A stretch of 64,000 nucleotides of DNA from Siphonodentalium dalli (Eukaryota > Mollusca > Scaphopoda > Gadilida > Siphonodentaliidae). The translations under genes were made by a program, and so were the position numbers. Below the pieces are notes generated by a model. That model had not been told where the DNA came from. It worked only from the letters and a program-made list of their open reading frames with translations, and searched no databases. Positions within the stretch are counted from its first letter, which is position 1. Each line of letters opens with the position of its first letter. Shown in pieces: positions 21,301 through 33,411 of this stretch. The DNA lies in contig CP136067.1 of assembly GCA_032622095.1 (NCBI GenBank), positions 177,790,556 through 177,854,555 on the forward strand, read 5' to 3'.

Positions 21301-24300
21301 TTCCATATACCATCAATATGACTTAAGTAAGTATGATCACGGCTATATAGATTGGCTTCAAATTTGTTTTATTAATTTTGGCGCCCCTCTCCAACACCAT
21401 TCCTGACTCATGTGGACCCACTTAGGTATATTTAAACCAACCCATTATATTTCCTGTACCACGGAGATGACTATATACATGTATATAAGTTTGGTAGAAA
21501 TTGTAAATTTTGGTCGTCCCTCCCCAACTAAATCCTTGACTCGTGTGACGTCAGGTGAATATAGAATATAGAAATGTTTAACCTACACCATTATCTTACC
21601 CATAAACAGATACCCCTGTTAGACCCAATTGAAACCCTCTATATGATCCCGTTAATGTATATATAGCGGACATACATACCTTCGCAACTAAATATATAGA
21701 ATACGTTCCGCCTACAGTAACAAACAGCGTCTTCAGTTGGTCAGAGAGTGACGCAATATAAAATATGTTTACGTCAACATTAGCAAAATTAAGACAACCG
21801 CTACGTGGTCTTATTTTTGTGCTTGTTTTCGTGGCGTCAGTTACATTGAACAGCGTTAAGGAGAGACCGATACATATTTTGGATTATCAATCTTCCGGAA
21901 TAAATTTCATATTGCTATGAATGTAGACAGAACATACATGTATGTCATTGTGGTTGATTGGTGGTATCATGGTTTCTCGGTGACTCAGTTGAACATAAGC
22001 TCCAAGAAGGAATGTGGCGACAGGTGGATTTTAAATCCGACATCACATTGGCTGCGGACACATGTACTACAGTAGCGATGGTACAGTAGATGTGATATAT
22101 TAGTATGGTGGAGTTTGGTGACGATTGATCGTCATAATTATTATGCCATAGCTATCCAAGTCGCCAGCTGTGGTGTTTTCGCACAATGAGTCTACTGGAT
22201 CGAATTAACCCATTCCGTCCCATCAAGGTTAATCTCTACTCATTACGTATGGCTATATTGTATTCTTCTCTACGATATATACATGTATATCTAGTTGCAA
22301 GAACGTTCGGAGTTGTGTTTGACCCTGGCAATCAGTAATTCACTCACACGTACGTAGTCCGTTTTATTGGTATGAACTAAATGCATGTTTATCCACTTAT
22401 ACATTAATTCCATGTGTATTAAGACAGGTACACAATTGCGGTATATAAAATTTTATTACGCATAATTCCTCCAACATGTGGACCGATGAAGCTGTGTCAT
22501 AACTGCTGCATCGAGGAAATTCTGTTCATTGGTTATGACGGTTTTTTGTTTGTTGCAGTTCTCATAAAAGTAACGCGCCCCTGACCCACAAGGGCCAACA
22601 ACGTAACATAATTCGATCGTACATGTGAACGCGAGATAACGATGACATACAACTGATTGCAAGGTTTGAACTCCAACGTTGACTCACATATATATGCTGA
22701 GAAATTACACGGGCGATCTGTTCTTAGGAAGAACAATCATGATTGAAAAGGGGTTATTCATTAAGTTTCTTGTGTGTTAACTTTCTTAAGTGAATTGGTG
22801 TGTGAGTATGAAAAATACATGTATAACACTGCGTGTTGAGTAGAGATAAACAGCCGCAAGACATTCAGGTAGATAAATCCTTGAGACATCGACCGCGAGC
22901 GCTTGTAGAGCTTGGTAGACTCCTTGTGCGTAAACGCTACGGGCGACATAGTTAGCTATGGCATAGTAATTGTGACAACAAATTGTCACCAAACTCCACC
23001 ATAATAAGATGTCACATCTACTATGCCATCGCTACTTTAGCTGGAAATTTAACACCCCATGAAATAATTCTCGTTGTTTTATTTTCCAACCAGTAATTAG
23101 TGGGGAATAAGCTGTTTTATACCTACATTAGCGCATGTCAGTTGGACATTATTTGTTTGTCAGGTTGAATATGTTGAGGTGCCAGTTGGAAAAGTCCAAC
23201 CCAAGTTCAGAGGGTATAACATGGAAGTATGGTCTAGTTCAGGAGGTGTGTAGCTGGAAATATCAAGGCGGACAACGAAGGCCTTCTAGCCACGCCCCTG
23301 ACCCCAAGCCGTTGATATCACACAATGTCAATCAACCAGAATAACTTCTACTGTTGTTGCGGGCTTTTGTTTTTAGTCAGGTCACGATGGCATCAGCCCG
23401 CCTCAGCTCGAATACGGAATACCACTTGAATTTGTGGACGAAATATGGAATACATGTACCAGTTAACAACCACCTGAGATACAACTAAGATAAATAAGCA
23501 ACATTTAAAAGCGTTCTACCTTTCTTTGGTGTTGGCTTAACAACGTTTAACCATTAAGCTACGACACGATGAGTGTATTATATATCAGACTGATCTCCCG
23601 GATGTTTACGGTTCACATCGATGCAAATTTCCATTGTAACGTTTGCTATATAAGCCAAACTCAAATTTTTATGTTTTTGTTTCAGATTCAGTGTTCTCAC
23701 TGATCCTAAACTCTGCTTGATGTTCTTTTTGTGTTTTTTTTAAATTGGCCTGTTTCTGAAAAAAATATTCCGAAATGCCAAAATAATTATCTGGACGCCG
23801 TGAACGCTGCTAACACCGACCGTAACACGGTTCTATCGTTCCATCGTCTCCTCTCTCCCTTGCGCTCTCACAATTTACTTCTCTCACTTTGTGCCTCTCC
23901 CGCTTCATCCTTTTCGTTATGTCAAACTAGATTACAATCTTTAACTGAATAATTAGGCCATCGTTGGATAGCAGTTCCATGCTAGCACTATGTGAAAGTG
24001 GACGAAATATTAGCGGTGTGCGCATGTATCGCTTCTTGTAGCTTATTTGGGGGTACGGTTTGTATTTGTGTATGTACTACATACTGTATATGTATAGGCA
24101 CCACTGGTATACTTTTCTTTATTTCCCAGATTTTATTGGCGGAAAGTCAACCAAGATTGACATGGATTACGCGAGCCAGTGTTGCCCTCTCTACACCGCG
24201 CACTCCGAGCCGAGTGCCATCAGATGTTCCAGCCTCTGTCTGAATGAACCGAAATGCGTCGCCTACACCTACAACAAAAGCTTGAAGATGTGCCAGTTCT

Positions 24301-24392
24301 ACCATTGGCCATACAGCGGAAACGGTGGATGCACGGACAACCTGTCCGTCAGCACGTTGCCTTCGTTCAAAATGCGAAGACGGTGTAAATAA
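18302..24392 (+). CDS. C-type lectin domain + PAN/apple-like domain protein
   Basis: Exons 18302-18514, 19859-20038 and 24130-24392 (TAA) are joined by GT/AG introns of 1.3 and 4.1 kb with matching phases (G|CT, G|AT). Exons 1-2 form a C-type lectin-like domain of about 130 residues: CGETWVEHAGKCYM, an AQSNCNSLDGRLVQLNTLD helix-strand, YWTGA, WDDGTQLA, an EPN triplet in the long loop (YEPNFSGECV), and GDKECATVLYYVCEK. The WND calcium motif is replaced by LGD, so sugar binding is plausible but unproven. Exon 3 (about 87 residues) is Cys-rich, with IRCSSLCLNEPKCVAYTYNK and LKMCQFYHW, matching the PAN/apple pattern for adhesion or recognition. Two AATAAA signals overlap the stop (24388-24397). 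An upstream exon with the signal peptide must exist but was not found. The likely role is a secreted recognition or adhesion molecule. Confidence 0.85.
19288..19824. mobile_element. Tc1/mariner-like MITE in lectin intron 1, copy 1
   Basis: About 37-bp inverted termini: CAGTACCAGTCAAAAGAAGT(GGTATATT) on the left and the complement CAGTACCTGTCAAAAGAAGT on the right. TA precedes the left end and AA follows the right. The CAGT terminus suits Tc1/mariner. Both arms are built of short repeats of the type CGCGCTTAATATTGCAATAT. The right end lies 34 bp before lectin exon 2. Confidence 0.82.
20040..20680. repeat. TATG-rich tract and retroelement-like 3' tail
   Basis: About 20250-20292 is a (TGTA)n-type tract and 20385-20394 a G run. 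The segment ending at about 20665 with ACTGAATAAAAAGTTGAAGT and a repeated GTTGAA looks like the 3' tail of a CR1-like retroelement. No coding part is visible. Confidence 0.4.
20925..21660 (-). repeat. Degenerate tandem repeat of about 120-130 bp (family T1), copy 1
   Basis: At least four imperfect units each contain a GCCCCTC or GTCCCTCCCC word, a CTGA(C)TC(A/G)TGTG word, and ACCACACCATTAGATTCC or similar, then a TATAAGTTTG word. The same units occur in opposite orientation at 50750-51225. Non-coding. It lies in intron 2 of the lectin gene. Confidence 0.6.
22071..23036. mobile_element. Element with about 90-bp inverted ends, no coding
   Basis: Left AGTAGCGATGGTACAGTAGA...TATGGTGGAGTTTGGTGAC and right complement AGTAGCGATGGCATAGTAGA...TATTATGGTGGAGTTTGGTGAC form long inverted ends about 965 bp apart. 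No transposase is visible and no target duplication was fixed. Lies in intron 2 of the lectin gene. Confidence 0.72.
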
Positions 24393-24399
24393 ATAAACA

Positions 24400-25840
24400 T
24401 GAGAAAGTTGTAATTTGTAATTGTATATAAGTGGCGTCACGAGTATCAACGATCGGCTATTAGTGTGCGTGTGTGTGTGTGAATTGCAGCGTCTATCAAT
24501 TAGTTATGACCTTATTGATCTTAATTTGACCTATATTTATATAAGTTTCTGAAGTGTAGATCGCATCTACCAGTTATATTTTATGATTAGCGTATATTCT
24601 TTTGTCTACTTTGGCCCCATGATCTGTACTGCGTCAGGGGAAATGGTGTCAGGGAAAATGGTGATGTCTGTACTTCCACAGGTAATTATTTATGTATAAT
24701 TTAAATACGTTTGCAACAAGAAAACTGTCATACACATACATGCACCACAATAAAGATGACCGGGGTAACATGGGGCAATCCGACGGCGGCACAGACGCGT
24801 CTAGTTCAAAAACGATTATATGTGTGTTTTTTTCTATTTCGCGAATAGTAGCCCACCAAGACGTGACCCGGATGTCACGATTCCTTACCCGACCCACCAG
24901 GACAAGACGTGTAGGACTCCACCCACTTCAAGATAGAAGATGCACCCAGAAGTTGACACACTTCCGTAAAATAGTTGACGGGAAGTTACCATCTGTCACA
25001 ACCCATGGCATATTAATCGATAGAAAAGTGGGCCGAAAGGTCGTTGCTAAACACTTCGAGGGTTACCAGTCACAAAATATTGTGCACAATTATGAGTGTA
25101 ATAACTCAAAACCCTTAAAGCTGATCAACGCCGACACTAAAGAACATGAACATTCATTCTTCCCAAGAACTATTATATAATGGAAGCAGCTTGAGGAAAG
25201 TGCATGTGCCTCACTTCTGGAGAAACATCATCCAGCAGTCAAACACCATCATATTGATCCAGCCCCAGCGTACTTACATCCGGAAGGATCCTACGCTGAA
25301 CCTAGTACAGATACAGGTAAAGACAGAAGACCAAGAACGTGTTCTCGGTTCTGGATTCTCTCTACTCGAATCCGTTGAGTGAGTATCCAGACCGCGAAAA
25401 CCACGTGTACACGGTCCAGTTCTCGAGTTTTCGAATCGCCTAGAACCTGTTCTGGGTATTCGGTTTTGATAACATGTCGTTCGCGACCATAGAACAACAC
25501 GGATTTGTATACTCTGAGTCACACAGTGGTTCATCGGACACATATATTTATAATTTCTGTCCACTTGTTGGTAGACTTCACACGTATATACTGTTATCCA
25601 ATATTAAAGATGCCTTTTCCGGTTTGGCATCATAAAACAAACCACCATATTTACGTGTTATACATACCGGAACAATATTTAGACCGGCCGCATGAGTCCA
25701 TGTGGTTTTGATGCCCTAGCGACAAATACAATACACGTCTCATGGAGCACACTTTCTTCCGTCACTCAAACCCGGTTGATGATATAGAGCGTAATTAAGC
25801 GTTCTCAAGTGTTATCGTTTGTGCTCATTTAAAACGGAAT
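24400..25840. other. No recognised gene; one exon-like open frame
   Basis: A plus frame, 24692-25180, stays open for 162 codons and becomes more protein-like after about 24850 (KIVDGKLPSVTTHGILIDRK, VVAKHFEGYQSQNIVHNYE). A second exon-like frame, about 25182-25315, encodes LEESACASLLEKHHPAVKHH and PAPAYLHPEGSYAEPSTDTG before a GTAAAG donor-like site. No family was recognised and the two frames are not joined by obvious splice sites. Possibly an old transposon gene. Confidence 0.3.
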
Positions 25841-25849
25841 AGCGCATTC

Positions 25850-26230
25850 GAACCTCCAAATTTTTGTCTACGTAATTTGGAATGACGGATACGATAGGTC
25901 GATAAATAAACGAACTATTGATATACAGGCTTCATATGCTCCGAAAAACACTTGCCAATGTCACAGTCATTTTTCAGCCGTTTTCAACTTTTCACCAGAA
26001 GTAAGATAAATGCTCTTTTCTGCTAGCATATCAGGAACAGACTATCACGAAACGCTCTTTTCTGTTGCATGTCGTGCAAATGGCTGTGTTGTGTTTGGGG
26101 CCCAAACACGGTATTCACAGTTGTATTTTTCATTACTTCAATGCGTCTTTTTGGGTTAAATAATGCTCGGAGAAAGGTAGTCCAGATATTTATCGACCTA
26201 TTTCGGTACTGAACAAAATTCAAAAGCGAA
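25850..26230 (+). repeat. Dispersed repeat (family D1), copy 1
   Basis: Shares TGTCTACGTAATTTG, AACGCTCTTTTCTGTT, ACTTCAATGCGTCTTTTTGG and AGAAAGGTAGT in the same order with 54025-54425. Non-coding. Probably a non-autonomous transposon; ends not determined. Confidence 0.7.
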
Positions 26231-26832
26231 TAATATTATGTCTATTTTGGAGCACAAACCGCCATGCGGCTTTAATGTAACACTGATTGTGATTGTATTG
26301 TATTGTGATTTTCGCGATGCATATGCCATGCATATAACGAAAATAGTAAATATATTTCTTTTATGGTTTTCCTAACGGTGTGAGCTGAACAGTTTGAATG
26401 TGAGTGAATATTTTACCAGTAATATTCGGTTAGCGACGATGAGTTGAACGGTAGTGGTAAGCCGACATATCCTCGTGAAACTAGGTTCATATATAGATAT
26501 TCACATAGGTACATACATGTATGTGACTTATTTGATTCTGAAATAAGCCGACAGTGAACAGATTCCTGGCTTATTTAAAGGCACGGGCGGCGTTCGTTGC
26601 AAAAATATTCATATTTGTTCAAATCGCCAACAACAGAAGGAATATTAAAATAATATAGTTTTGTTCATATGCCAAACATAATCAGCGCGTAAATAGTATA
26701 TTGTCAAGACACACGATGGTGTACGTAAACAAGAGCCTGCTCGTGTTACAGACGTTTTGCGTCTGTTTACATAACACAGCTCTATTCTATTGGTTAAACA
26801 CATACAAATGATATAAACGCTCTTTATTATAT

Positions 26833-27850
26833 TTTCAGTAACTTTTTCTGCAAAAATAATAATCGTATCCCCACTCCCGGAAGTGCCACGATGTCATCCT
26901 ACTCCCAGAGGTTTATCCTACTCCCAGCGATGACGGACTATTTATCCCAACCTCGCACGTTCCGAATTACGTAATTCGATGTGCACGTTTTGGGTTACTC
27001 CCCTTACACCAAAATAACTGTCTCACTTCCAGTGCATAGTCAGATAACACAAAATACATCACCAAAAACACAGACCACCAATGTGTTATCGACATCAAAT
27101 TCCAGCTCAGTGAATTTGCAGGATCAACACCAACTGGGAAACATTTTTGGTTACGCTACACTTCGGAATCCAAAGATCGAAATCGCGATAAACAATTGTT
27201 CCCACAAGTGCATTCGCACCAAGAAAATGAAAACAGTGTTGAGATCCACTTTAGTATCTTCAAGCAGTTCCACTTCAAATTCCACTGATATTCGAGTGCA
27301 TATTCCAAATGAAAGTGAGCAGTGATATCTCATAGAACTAGGAACGCTTATCCACACAATGACATTCCAAACAGTTACTAATTTAATCAATAAAGTTTGT
27401 TGTTTGTTTGAAAAATTCCTCCGAAAATCCCCTTTGAAGTTGGTGGCAATAGGAGAAATCATCAATGGAATGACGTCACGTTCCTTATACGGGGTAAAAT
27501 ACTATGGTGCGCGCGGCTATAGTAAAAAATTCATGAATGAGTGACGTAATCGATTTACCTTATTTGGGTTGTTATCTTATCATTGCGCGTAATTTAACGG
27601 AAACATTTAGGTCAATATTCAGAATCGGAACATCTTCTCAATGCATTTTATTAGAGTTGTGTCGTGACAAACTGTTGTGGAAAATATAATAAACACAATA
27701 GTTAACTGTCATCAGCGAGGAACGAAGTTTCTCCTCTCGTGAGATGCGAGGATTATTTTTCACTCGGCTAACGCCTCGTGAAAAATAATCCTGCGCATCT
27801 CACTCGAGGAGAAACTTCGTTCGTCGCTGATGACAGTTAACTATTGTCTA
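26833..27850. mobile_element. Nested insertion inside M2, ending in a long hairpin
   Basis: Bounded by TTTATTA direct repeats relative to the uninterrupted M2 copy at 37.8 kb. It contains an open plus frame 26981-27325 rich in Ser/Thr/Asn with no recognisable domain, and ends in the palindrome at 27697-27846. Class unknown. Confidence 0.6.
27697..27846. repeat. 150-bp hairpin
   Basis: ATAGTTAACTGTCATCAGCG(AGG) with AGTTTCTCCTC and GAGGATTATTTTTCAC is followed by its near-complete complement. Arms are about 70 bp with few mismatches. Confidence 0.9.
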
Positions 27851-28246
27851 TTTATTACCTCCATATCAGGAAATCATTAACAAAAAACGCTCTTTATGTT
27901 TACCATATCCGGATCTAAACAAAAGCCAGGAAATGTAACGTTTTTTGCTTTTGTATACATAACAAAGGAAAAACATTTGACAATAACATACTGTTTATGC
28001 CATATTTCTGATTGGTATTAGAACAAAGTATGTCTATATTTTACTATCCTTTCTGTTTATGGCGGTTTTTGACGGAGATGAATATTTTAACAGCATACCC
28101 ACCGCCAACGCCGCCCGTATCTGTAAATGAACGAAATAACCTCATATTGGCATTATTTGACCTCAATACAAGATTTGTAAATCCACATAAAACCCGGTTT
28201 TTAAAACATTCCAATATGGGAATATGTTCATAGGAAATAATGACAT

Positions 28247-28248
<2 letters not shown>

Positions 28249-28281
<33 letters not shown>
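28249..28281. repeat. (TG)n microsatellite
   Basis: About sixteen TG units, followed by degenerate GTGTGT sequence. Confidence 0.95.
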
Positions 28282-28283
<2 letters not shown>

Positions 28284-28589
28284 GTGTATACGTGTGTGTA
28301 TATGTTTTCTTGCGCTAGCGTTTGCACTGTCGCAACATCATCCTACATATAGTCTATTCCACTTAATGGGTGCATACATTTATAGGGGAGCTATTGTCGA
28401 GCAAGGGCATTGCGTTTGCTGACTCTTTGGGGAGAGAGATTCTTCTAAGCGAATCCAACTCCAACTAGAGTTCCTTTTGTAATTGTATGCACCTGCTTAT
28501 GGTGTGCTGTTGTGACAGTGCATCATAACGTATGTATGTACGGTTGTGTTTGTGTCTGCGCCATGTGTTAGATTGTATATGCGTACGGG

Positions 28590-28803
28590 TGTGGTCGAGA
28601 GGGTGTGTGTTTTCTGTTGATGTGATATGTAAGCTCGTGTTCGTGTACATACAATTAGAATGGTATTCTTTTCCTCGGTAGTTTGTTCTCTTGTCTGTCT
28701 TTTCATTACTTCTTGATTGCTAAATGTATTTATGTTACATTCATGTATACTATGTCTTGTTAAATCTTCAATACTGGAGGCAATAAAGATATATATATAT
28801 ATA
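28590..28803 (+). repeat. Retroelement-like 3' tail
   Basis: Ends CTTCAATACTGGAGGCAATA then AAGATATATAT, a pattern common at 3' ends of invertebrate non-LTR elements. No coding part is present, so the call is tentative. Confidence 0.3.
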
Positions 28804-28804
28804 T

Positions 28805-28925
28805 TGTGTTTTCACTGCGGTCTGCGCCATTCAACGGATAAAGGGTATAAGCTCACTATGGGCTTATTGTATGATAAAATCAGTCCAACATGAACCTATG
28901 TGAATATTTGGGTTCAATATGAACC
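28805..28925. mobile_element. MITE M3, left-end fragment
   Basis: Starts GTGTTTTCACTGCGG(TCTGCGCCAT) and continues GGGTATAAG..ATGGGCTTATT, matching the left end of the complete copy at 32392-32669. Confidence 0.7.
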
Positions 28926-28929
28926 TATT

Positions 28930-30160
28930 TTCACAATGATAATTATGTTGCGTACTGTCATTATTTAGCATTACGCTTTAATTTATATGGAACCAAAACG
29001 CGGTTTTTAAAACAATCCAATATTGCTTTCGGCGGAGAAAATTTTGCTGGGGTTTAATTTAATTTTAAATTCACGTATTTGCCATTAAATGTCTAGGTTT
29101 ACGGCATATACGGATCACGTGGAACGCATACGAACACATATACGTGTGATATACGAACACGTATTCTTCCACATTTATGTGGAAATTACGTGTCCGTAAA
29201 ATGATGACAAATTTATGGAAATTTACCTGATCCGTATTGGCCAAAATCGAGATATTTAATATAAATACGTGACGTTTAGATGCTAGTAAATTTAAAGTAT
29301 ACGTGGATTTTAAGCACCATTTATATTCGAAATAACACATTTATGGATGCTTTATATTTTAAAAATATACGCCTATTTTTTATTCGAAATAAATATTTTG
29401 CGTATACATCACAATCTTGGTGGTTGGTATGATAAATTCATAAATGGAGAATAGAAAATAGAAATTATACACATATACAAATTGCATAAATCGCGAACAT
29501 TGCATGTAATTGTCACGTTTGTACGCTTTGTTATGTAAACATCAAAACACGTTACACAACCACTCACACTCGGAACTACCAGATCATCAAATGAAAATGT
29601 TCGGTTGCGCTGTGGAAGGCGAAGATCAAATAATTGGCACCATCAACAATCGCATTCAAATCATACCAAATTTTATTTTAATCGACTATCAGTTCAAAAT
29701 CCAGCTAATCCAAGTTACTTCGTGATTGGGAAATGCTCAAATAGAAACCGTGAACATAAGCTAATTGTTCTTGCAAAGAGGTAAATATTTTAAATTCCAG
29801 TTAGTATTTTCTCCTAACCTATGGTAATTACGTCACCTACCAAATAAGGAATATACTATGATAGTATTGTTAGTTGTAGGCGCACATAATTACGGGTTTT
29901 TACAACCGACGTATATTTCGCGCGAGTCTAAATAAGGACATAACGCAATATCATGACTCTGCTTATAAACAATTCACTGCGCTTTTTGCGAGAAACTGAA
30001 TAACACTCGATCTGCATTTTCTCTGACACAAAGCGTGTGTTGTGATAATATCGCATCCATATCATCATTATGATATACTATTAGTATATTATTGAGGAAA
30101 TTCTCATAATGTAATAAATGTTATTTCTAAATTATAGCCTACAACGAAGGATGCCAGTCT
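28930..30160. other. No recognisable gene
   Basis: Very AT-rich, with several ACGTGT/ATACGTG words around 29060-29330. A short plus frame (29510-29725) has no recognised domain. Confidence 0.35.
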
Positions 30161-30166
30161 ATTTAA

Positions 30167-30514
30167 CCCTTTACCCAACAGAACGGCCCTGTGCCAATGC
30201 ATTCTCTTATATATGCGAGTCGACCATAGGTCGCCTCGCATATATAAGAGAATGCATTGTCTTCACACATTAAAAATTATAAAATTGTTAAAGAATGTAA
30301 GAAAAAATGGTAAAAAGTGTTAATTTTTTTTTTTTTTTAGGCCAATGCATTCTCTTATATATAAGAGAATGCATTGGCACAGGGCTAACTGTAACTATCA
30401 CAATGTGGTCAAGGAGCTGGTTCCAATGATATCCATATTTGTATGGTTCTATTGAGACAGACCGAAGATATTTTAGGCTGTTGAAGCTTTATTTGGCCGG
30501 TTTTGGCCGGTTTG
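30167..30514 (-). mobile_element. TTAA-flanked MITE with twin hairpins, copy 2, truncated
   Basis: Opposite orientation to the copy at 16628. The intact terminus is at 30167 with TTAA before it, while the other end stops at GGCCGGTTT without the terminal GGGTAAAGGG. The second hairpin has lost its loop and now reads as a direct perfect inverted pair around 30344-30378. Confidence 0.85.
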
Positions 30515-30639
30515 TGTGTGAAATAAATCATTGTCTGCCTAGAATTAGATGTCTTGCATAGAAGGTCCATATCACGATTACCAAATCCGTGCGCCTTTGT
30601 TACTCGCTGATCGCTGATCATTAGTTTAAACATATTTTA

Positions 30640-31268
30640 TTAGCAAAGAATAGCTAATTGGATTGGGGCACAAGTTATTGCTAACTTATTGACGCCCCTT
30701 TCCAACAAACAATTGACAATTAACAAAAAGAGTTAGGCTTCCTGCCTGCAATACATATAATACAAAGGTATACAAACAACACTTGTATGATTAAAATATG
30801 ATAGTAAAGTGGGGATACACGTTAAGATGTCAAACTGTACTGTTTGCGTCAGAATGAGGGTATGATTGTGGGCCTTCGATCGATGATGTGATATTTTGTT
30901 TCCTAATTTATATAATACTATTTCCATTCGCTAGGTTTGATACACTATTACTCATTAAATCGTTTTGTTTCTATGATATACTTTTGAGCAAAAATGAATA
31001 ACTTGCAATTTATTTGCTCAGTCTCATGGGTGGAGCCGAAAAGTATATTCCCAATGGTCAAGTGTAGTACGCCCAGTTTAGATATACTATCAAACAGTTT
31101 TAATCTTTCATGAATAAAGTAAGGACATTCGAAGAAAAAGTGATATGCTGTTTCCTCTGCTGCACCGCAACAGCATTTCGGCGAATCGGCAATATGATTG
31201 ATCATTACTGTACATTGAAGTCGGTTCTTCATACAATCGTGCATAGCGGTCAGATTAAGTCTATTCAA
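30640..31268 (-). pseudogene. Non-LTR retrotransposon C-terminal fragment
   Basis: The minus frame (stop near 30948) encodes RLNLTAMHDCMKNRLQCTV, SPKCCCGAAEETAYHFFFEC (the Cys/His knuckle typical of the region after RT), and KLGVLHLTIGNILFGSTH, ending at IIETKRFNE. Everything upstream, including RT and endonuclease, is missing. The 3' untranslated part probably runs down to an AATAAAATATG near 30640. Confidence 0.75.
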
Positions 31269-31566
31269 TCAATCTAAGCGCGGCCGACAGCTAGTGACAT
31301 GAGTTATTTAATCCGCGGTGTGATCAGTTTATAGCGGCCAACAGGCAGTCAGCTTGTTAAAATTGTTTTTCTATATTGACACCAGATGTAGACATTTATA
31401 TGACATTTACGTGATATCAAACATGAGGTCTAATGATTTTACATATTTTCAAATAAACGTGAGTTAAATGTAACGTATATCTGATACATGGAAAATGCAT
31501 GATATCGCCATATCTGTGAACCTCACTTTTCGTCCAGTGTGGTCGACACGGAAGATAACTATCTAA

Positions 31567-31958
31567 GCCTTTACCCAACAAACCGGCCAAAACCGGCCAA
31601 ATAAAGCTTCAACAGCCTAAAATATCTTCGGTCTGTCTCAATAGAACCATACAAATATGGATATCATTGGAACCGTCTCCTTGACCACATTGTGATAGTT
31701 ACAGTTATGCACTGTGCCAATGCATTCTCTTATGTATGCGAGTCGACCATAGGTCGCCTCGCATATATAAGAGAATGCTTTGGCCTAAAAAAAATCTTTG
31801 TTTAACCCTTTTTACCATTTTTTCTTACATTCTTTAACAATTTTATAATTTTTAATGTGTTAAGCCAATGCATTCTCTTATATATGCGAGGCGACCTATG
31901 ATCGACTCGCATATATAAGAGAATGCATTGGCACAGGGCCGTTCTGTTGGGTAAAGGG
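31567..31958 (+). mobile_element. TTAA-type MITE with twin hairpins, copy 3
   Basis: Same structure and orientation as 16628-17009, about 95% identical by eye. It is flanked by CTAA on both sides (31563-31566 and 31959-31962), consistent with insertion into a one-base variant of the TTAA target. Both hairpins are intact. Confidence 0.9.
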
Positions 31959-32391
31959 CTAAGCCCAGTTGCAATTGAACTGATACATGGACATCCAAGG
32001 CAAGTTTCTCAATTCAGTTGTGGTATTGTTGATGTTAGTTGATTATTCTGTACCAGGGCGGAAAAGTTCATCCATTACAAACAATCGGGTCGCAGAAGCA
32101 GCCGTCGAGAGTTACTATTTTCTCAGCGATCAGAACCTAGCTTGTGCCCACACAATCGATGGTCGGACACATAAGATAAATATTCCGTTTGCTTATACAT
32201 GTATAATATGGCGGCGAATGGTGGGGTCGAATTGGGAACAGTTTCGGGTGAAATATGTCCAACGGGAATATAAAAAAACGTGATTACGCCAGCCCGTTCT
32301 CCTGAAAATAAGCCCATATCGGTATTATTTTAATCTGATTTACGCTCCATCTGAACCAAAATCGACTTACCAGATGTACGCGCGTTTTAAT

Positions 32392-32669
32392 GTGTTTTCA
32401 CTGTGGCCCGCGCCATAAAACGGAATAACAGGTATAAAGTCCACCATGGGCTTATTTCAGAATCCAATAAGTCCAATATTAACCTATGTTCATGTGGATA
32501 TGTCGTGCAGACTTACAATCCAAAATATCCTCGCACAAATAAACATATAATCGGCCTATGATCATATGAAGTGCAAATTGGTTCATCTTTGATTATTTGA
32601 TTATGAAATAAGCAGACAATAAACCCATATCCGTTATTCCTTTTTATGGTGCGGCCATAGTGAAAACAC
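32392..32669. mobile_element. MITE M3, complete copy
   Basis: About 38-bp inverted ends: GTGTTTTCACTGTGGCCCGC(GCCATAAAACGGAATAAC) on the left and the complement beginning GTGTTTTCACTATGGCCGCA on the right. Non-coding, with a CCATGGGCTTATT / AATAAACCCATAT inner inverted pair. Both ends abut TTTTAA-like sequence. Confidence 0.82.
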
Positions 32670-33411
32670 ATTTTAAAGAGCGTACCCCTGATATGGCGTG
32701 AGTTGGTTTCATTTTATCATTGTCTGCGCAATAACGAACATATAATGAAGTCATTATGAGTCGATAATGTGACTACAACTCTTTCATTTTCAGTTCATTA
32801 TTGGCTCAAAATGAGGCGATTCTAAGCAGATTATCGACCTTAAGCAAATTATACTATAAGCAAATAATGTGCGGGTTTTCGCGAGAACAGGATGTACAGT
32901 CGTGCGTACGTCGAACATTCAAATCTGACAGAATCCGCAGAAGGTGGTGGGCTGTAAAATAGTATATAGCACGATAGCACAGGTATAGCACGATCAACTC
33001 ATCGGTAGCCGATCATTCGAGTGGAAGGATTCTAATGATGGTCGCTGACAATTTGCCATATGTTTAACTTTACAGCTGTACGCACTCCGGTTGGTATGCA
33101 CGTTACGCAAAACATTTCCATTGTGTATAGTTATTTTGGCTTCCGGTTACATATTATTTGTTATTAAAGGCGGGTTTCGGTTATTTTTTATAGACACACC
33201 AAAACCATAAATATTCCATTGATAATGGCTCTTTTGTGAGCAATAAGATTTGCAATCTCGTATCAAAAGAATTAATTTCATAAGTGTTTGAAGCCCCGAA
33301 ATGAGGCCAGTGTAGCAATATATCAAATCGCAAAGGCAAAATGATTAATGCTGGATATTATGCAACCCGTGTATATGGCCAAATGAAATTGTAAAATATG
33401 ACTGTTCTAAT

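Larger units (their letters stand above)
26579..28122. mobile_element. MITE (family M2) interrupted by a 1-kb insertion
   Basis: The ends AGGCACGGGCGGCGTT and complement AGATACGGGCGGCGTT, and the flanking halves 26579-26832 and 27866-28122, match the intact 520-bp copy at 37763-38282. The extra roughly 1.02 kb between them is a nested insertion flanked by TTTATTA on both sides. Left flank TTAA, right flank GTAA. Confidence 0.82.
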
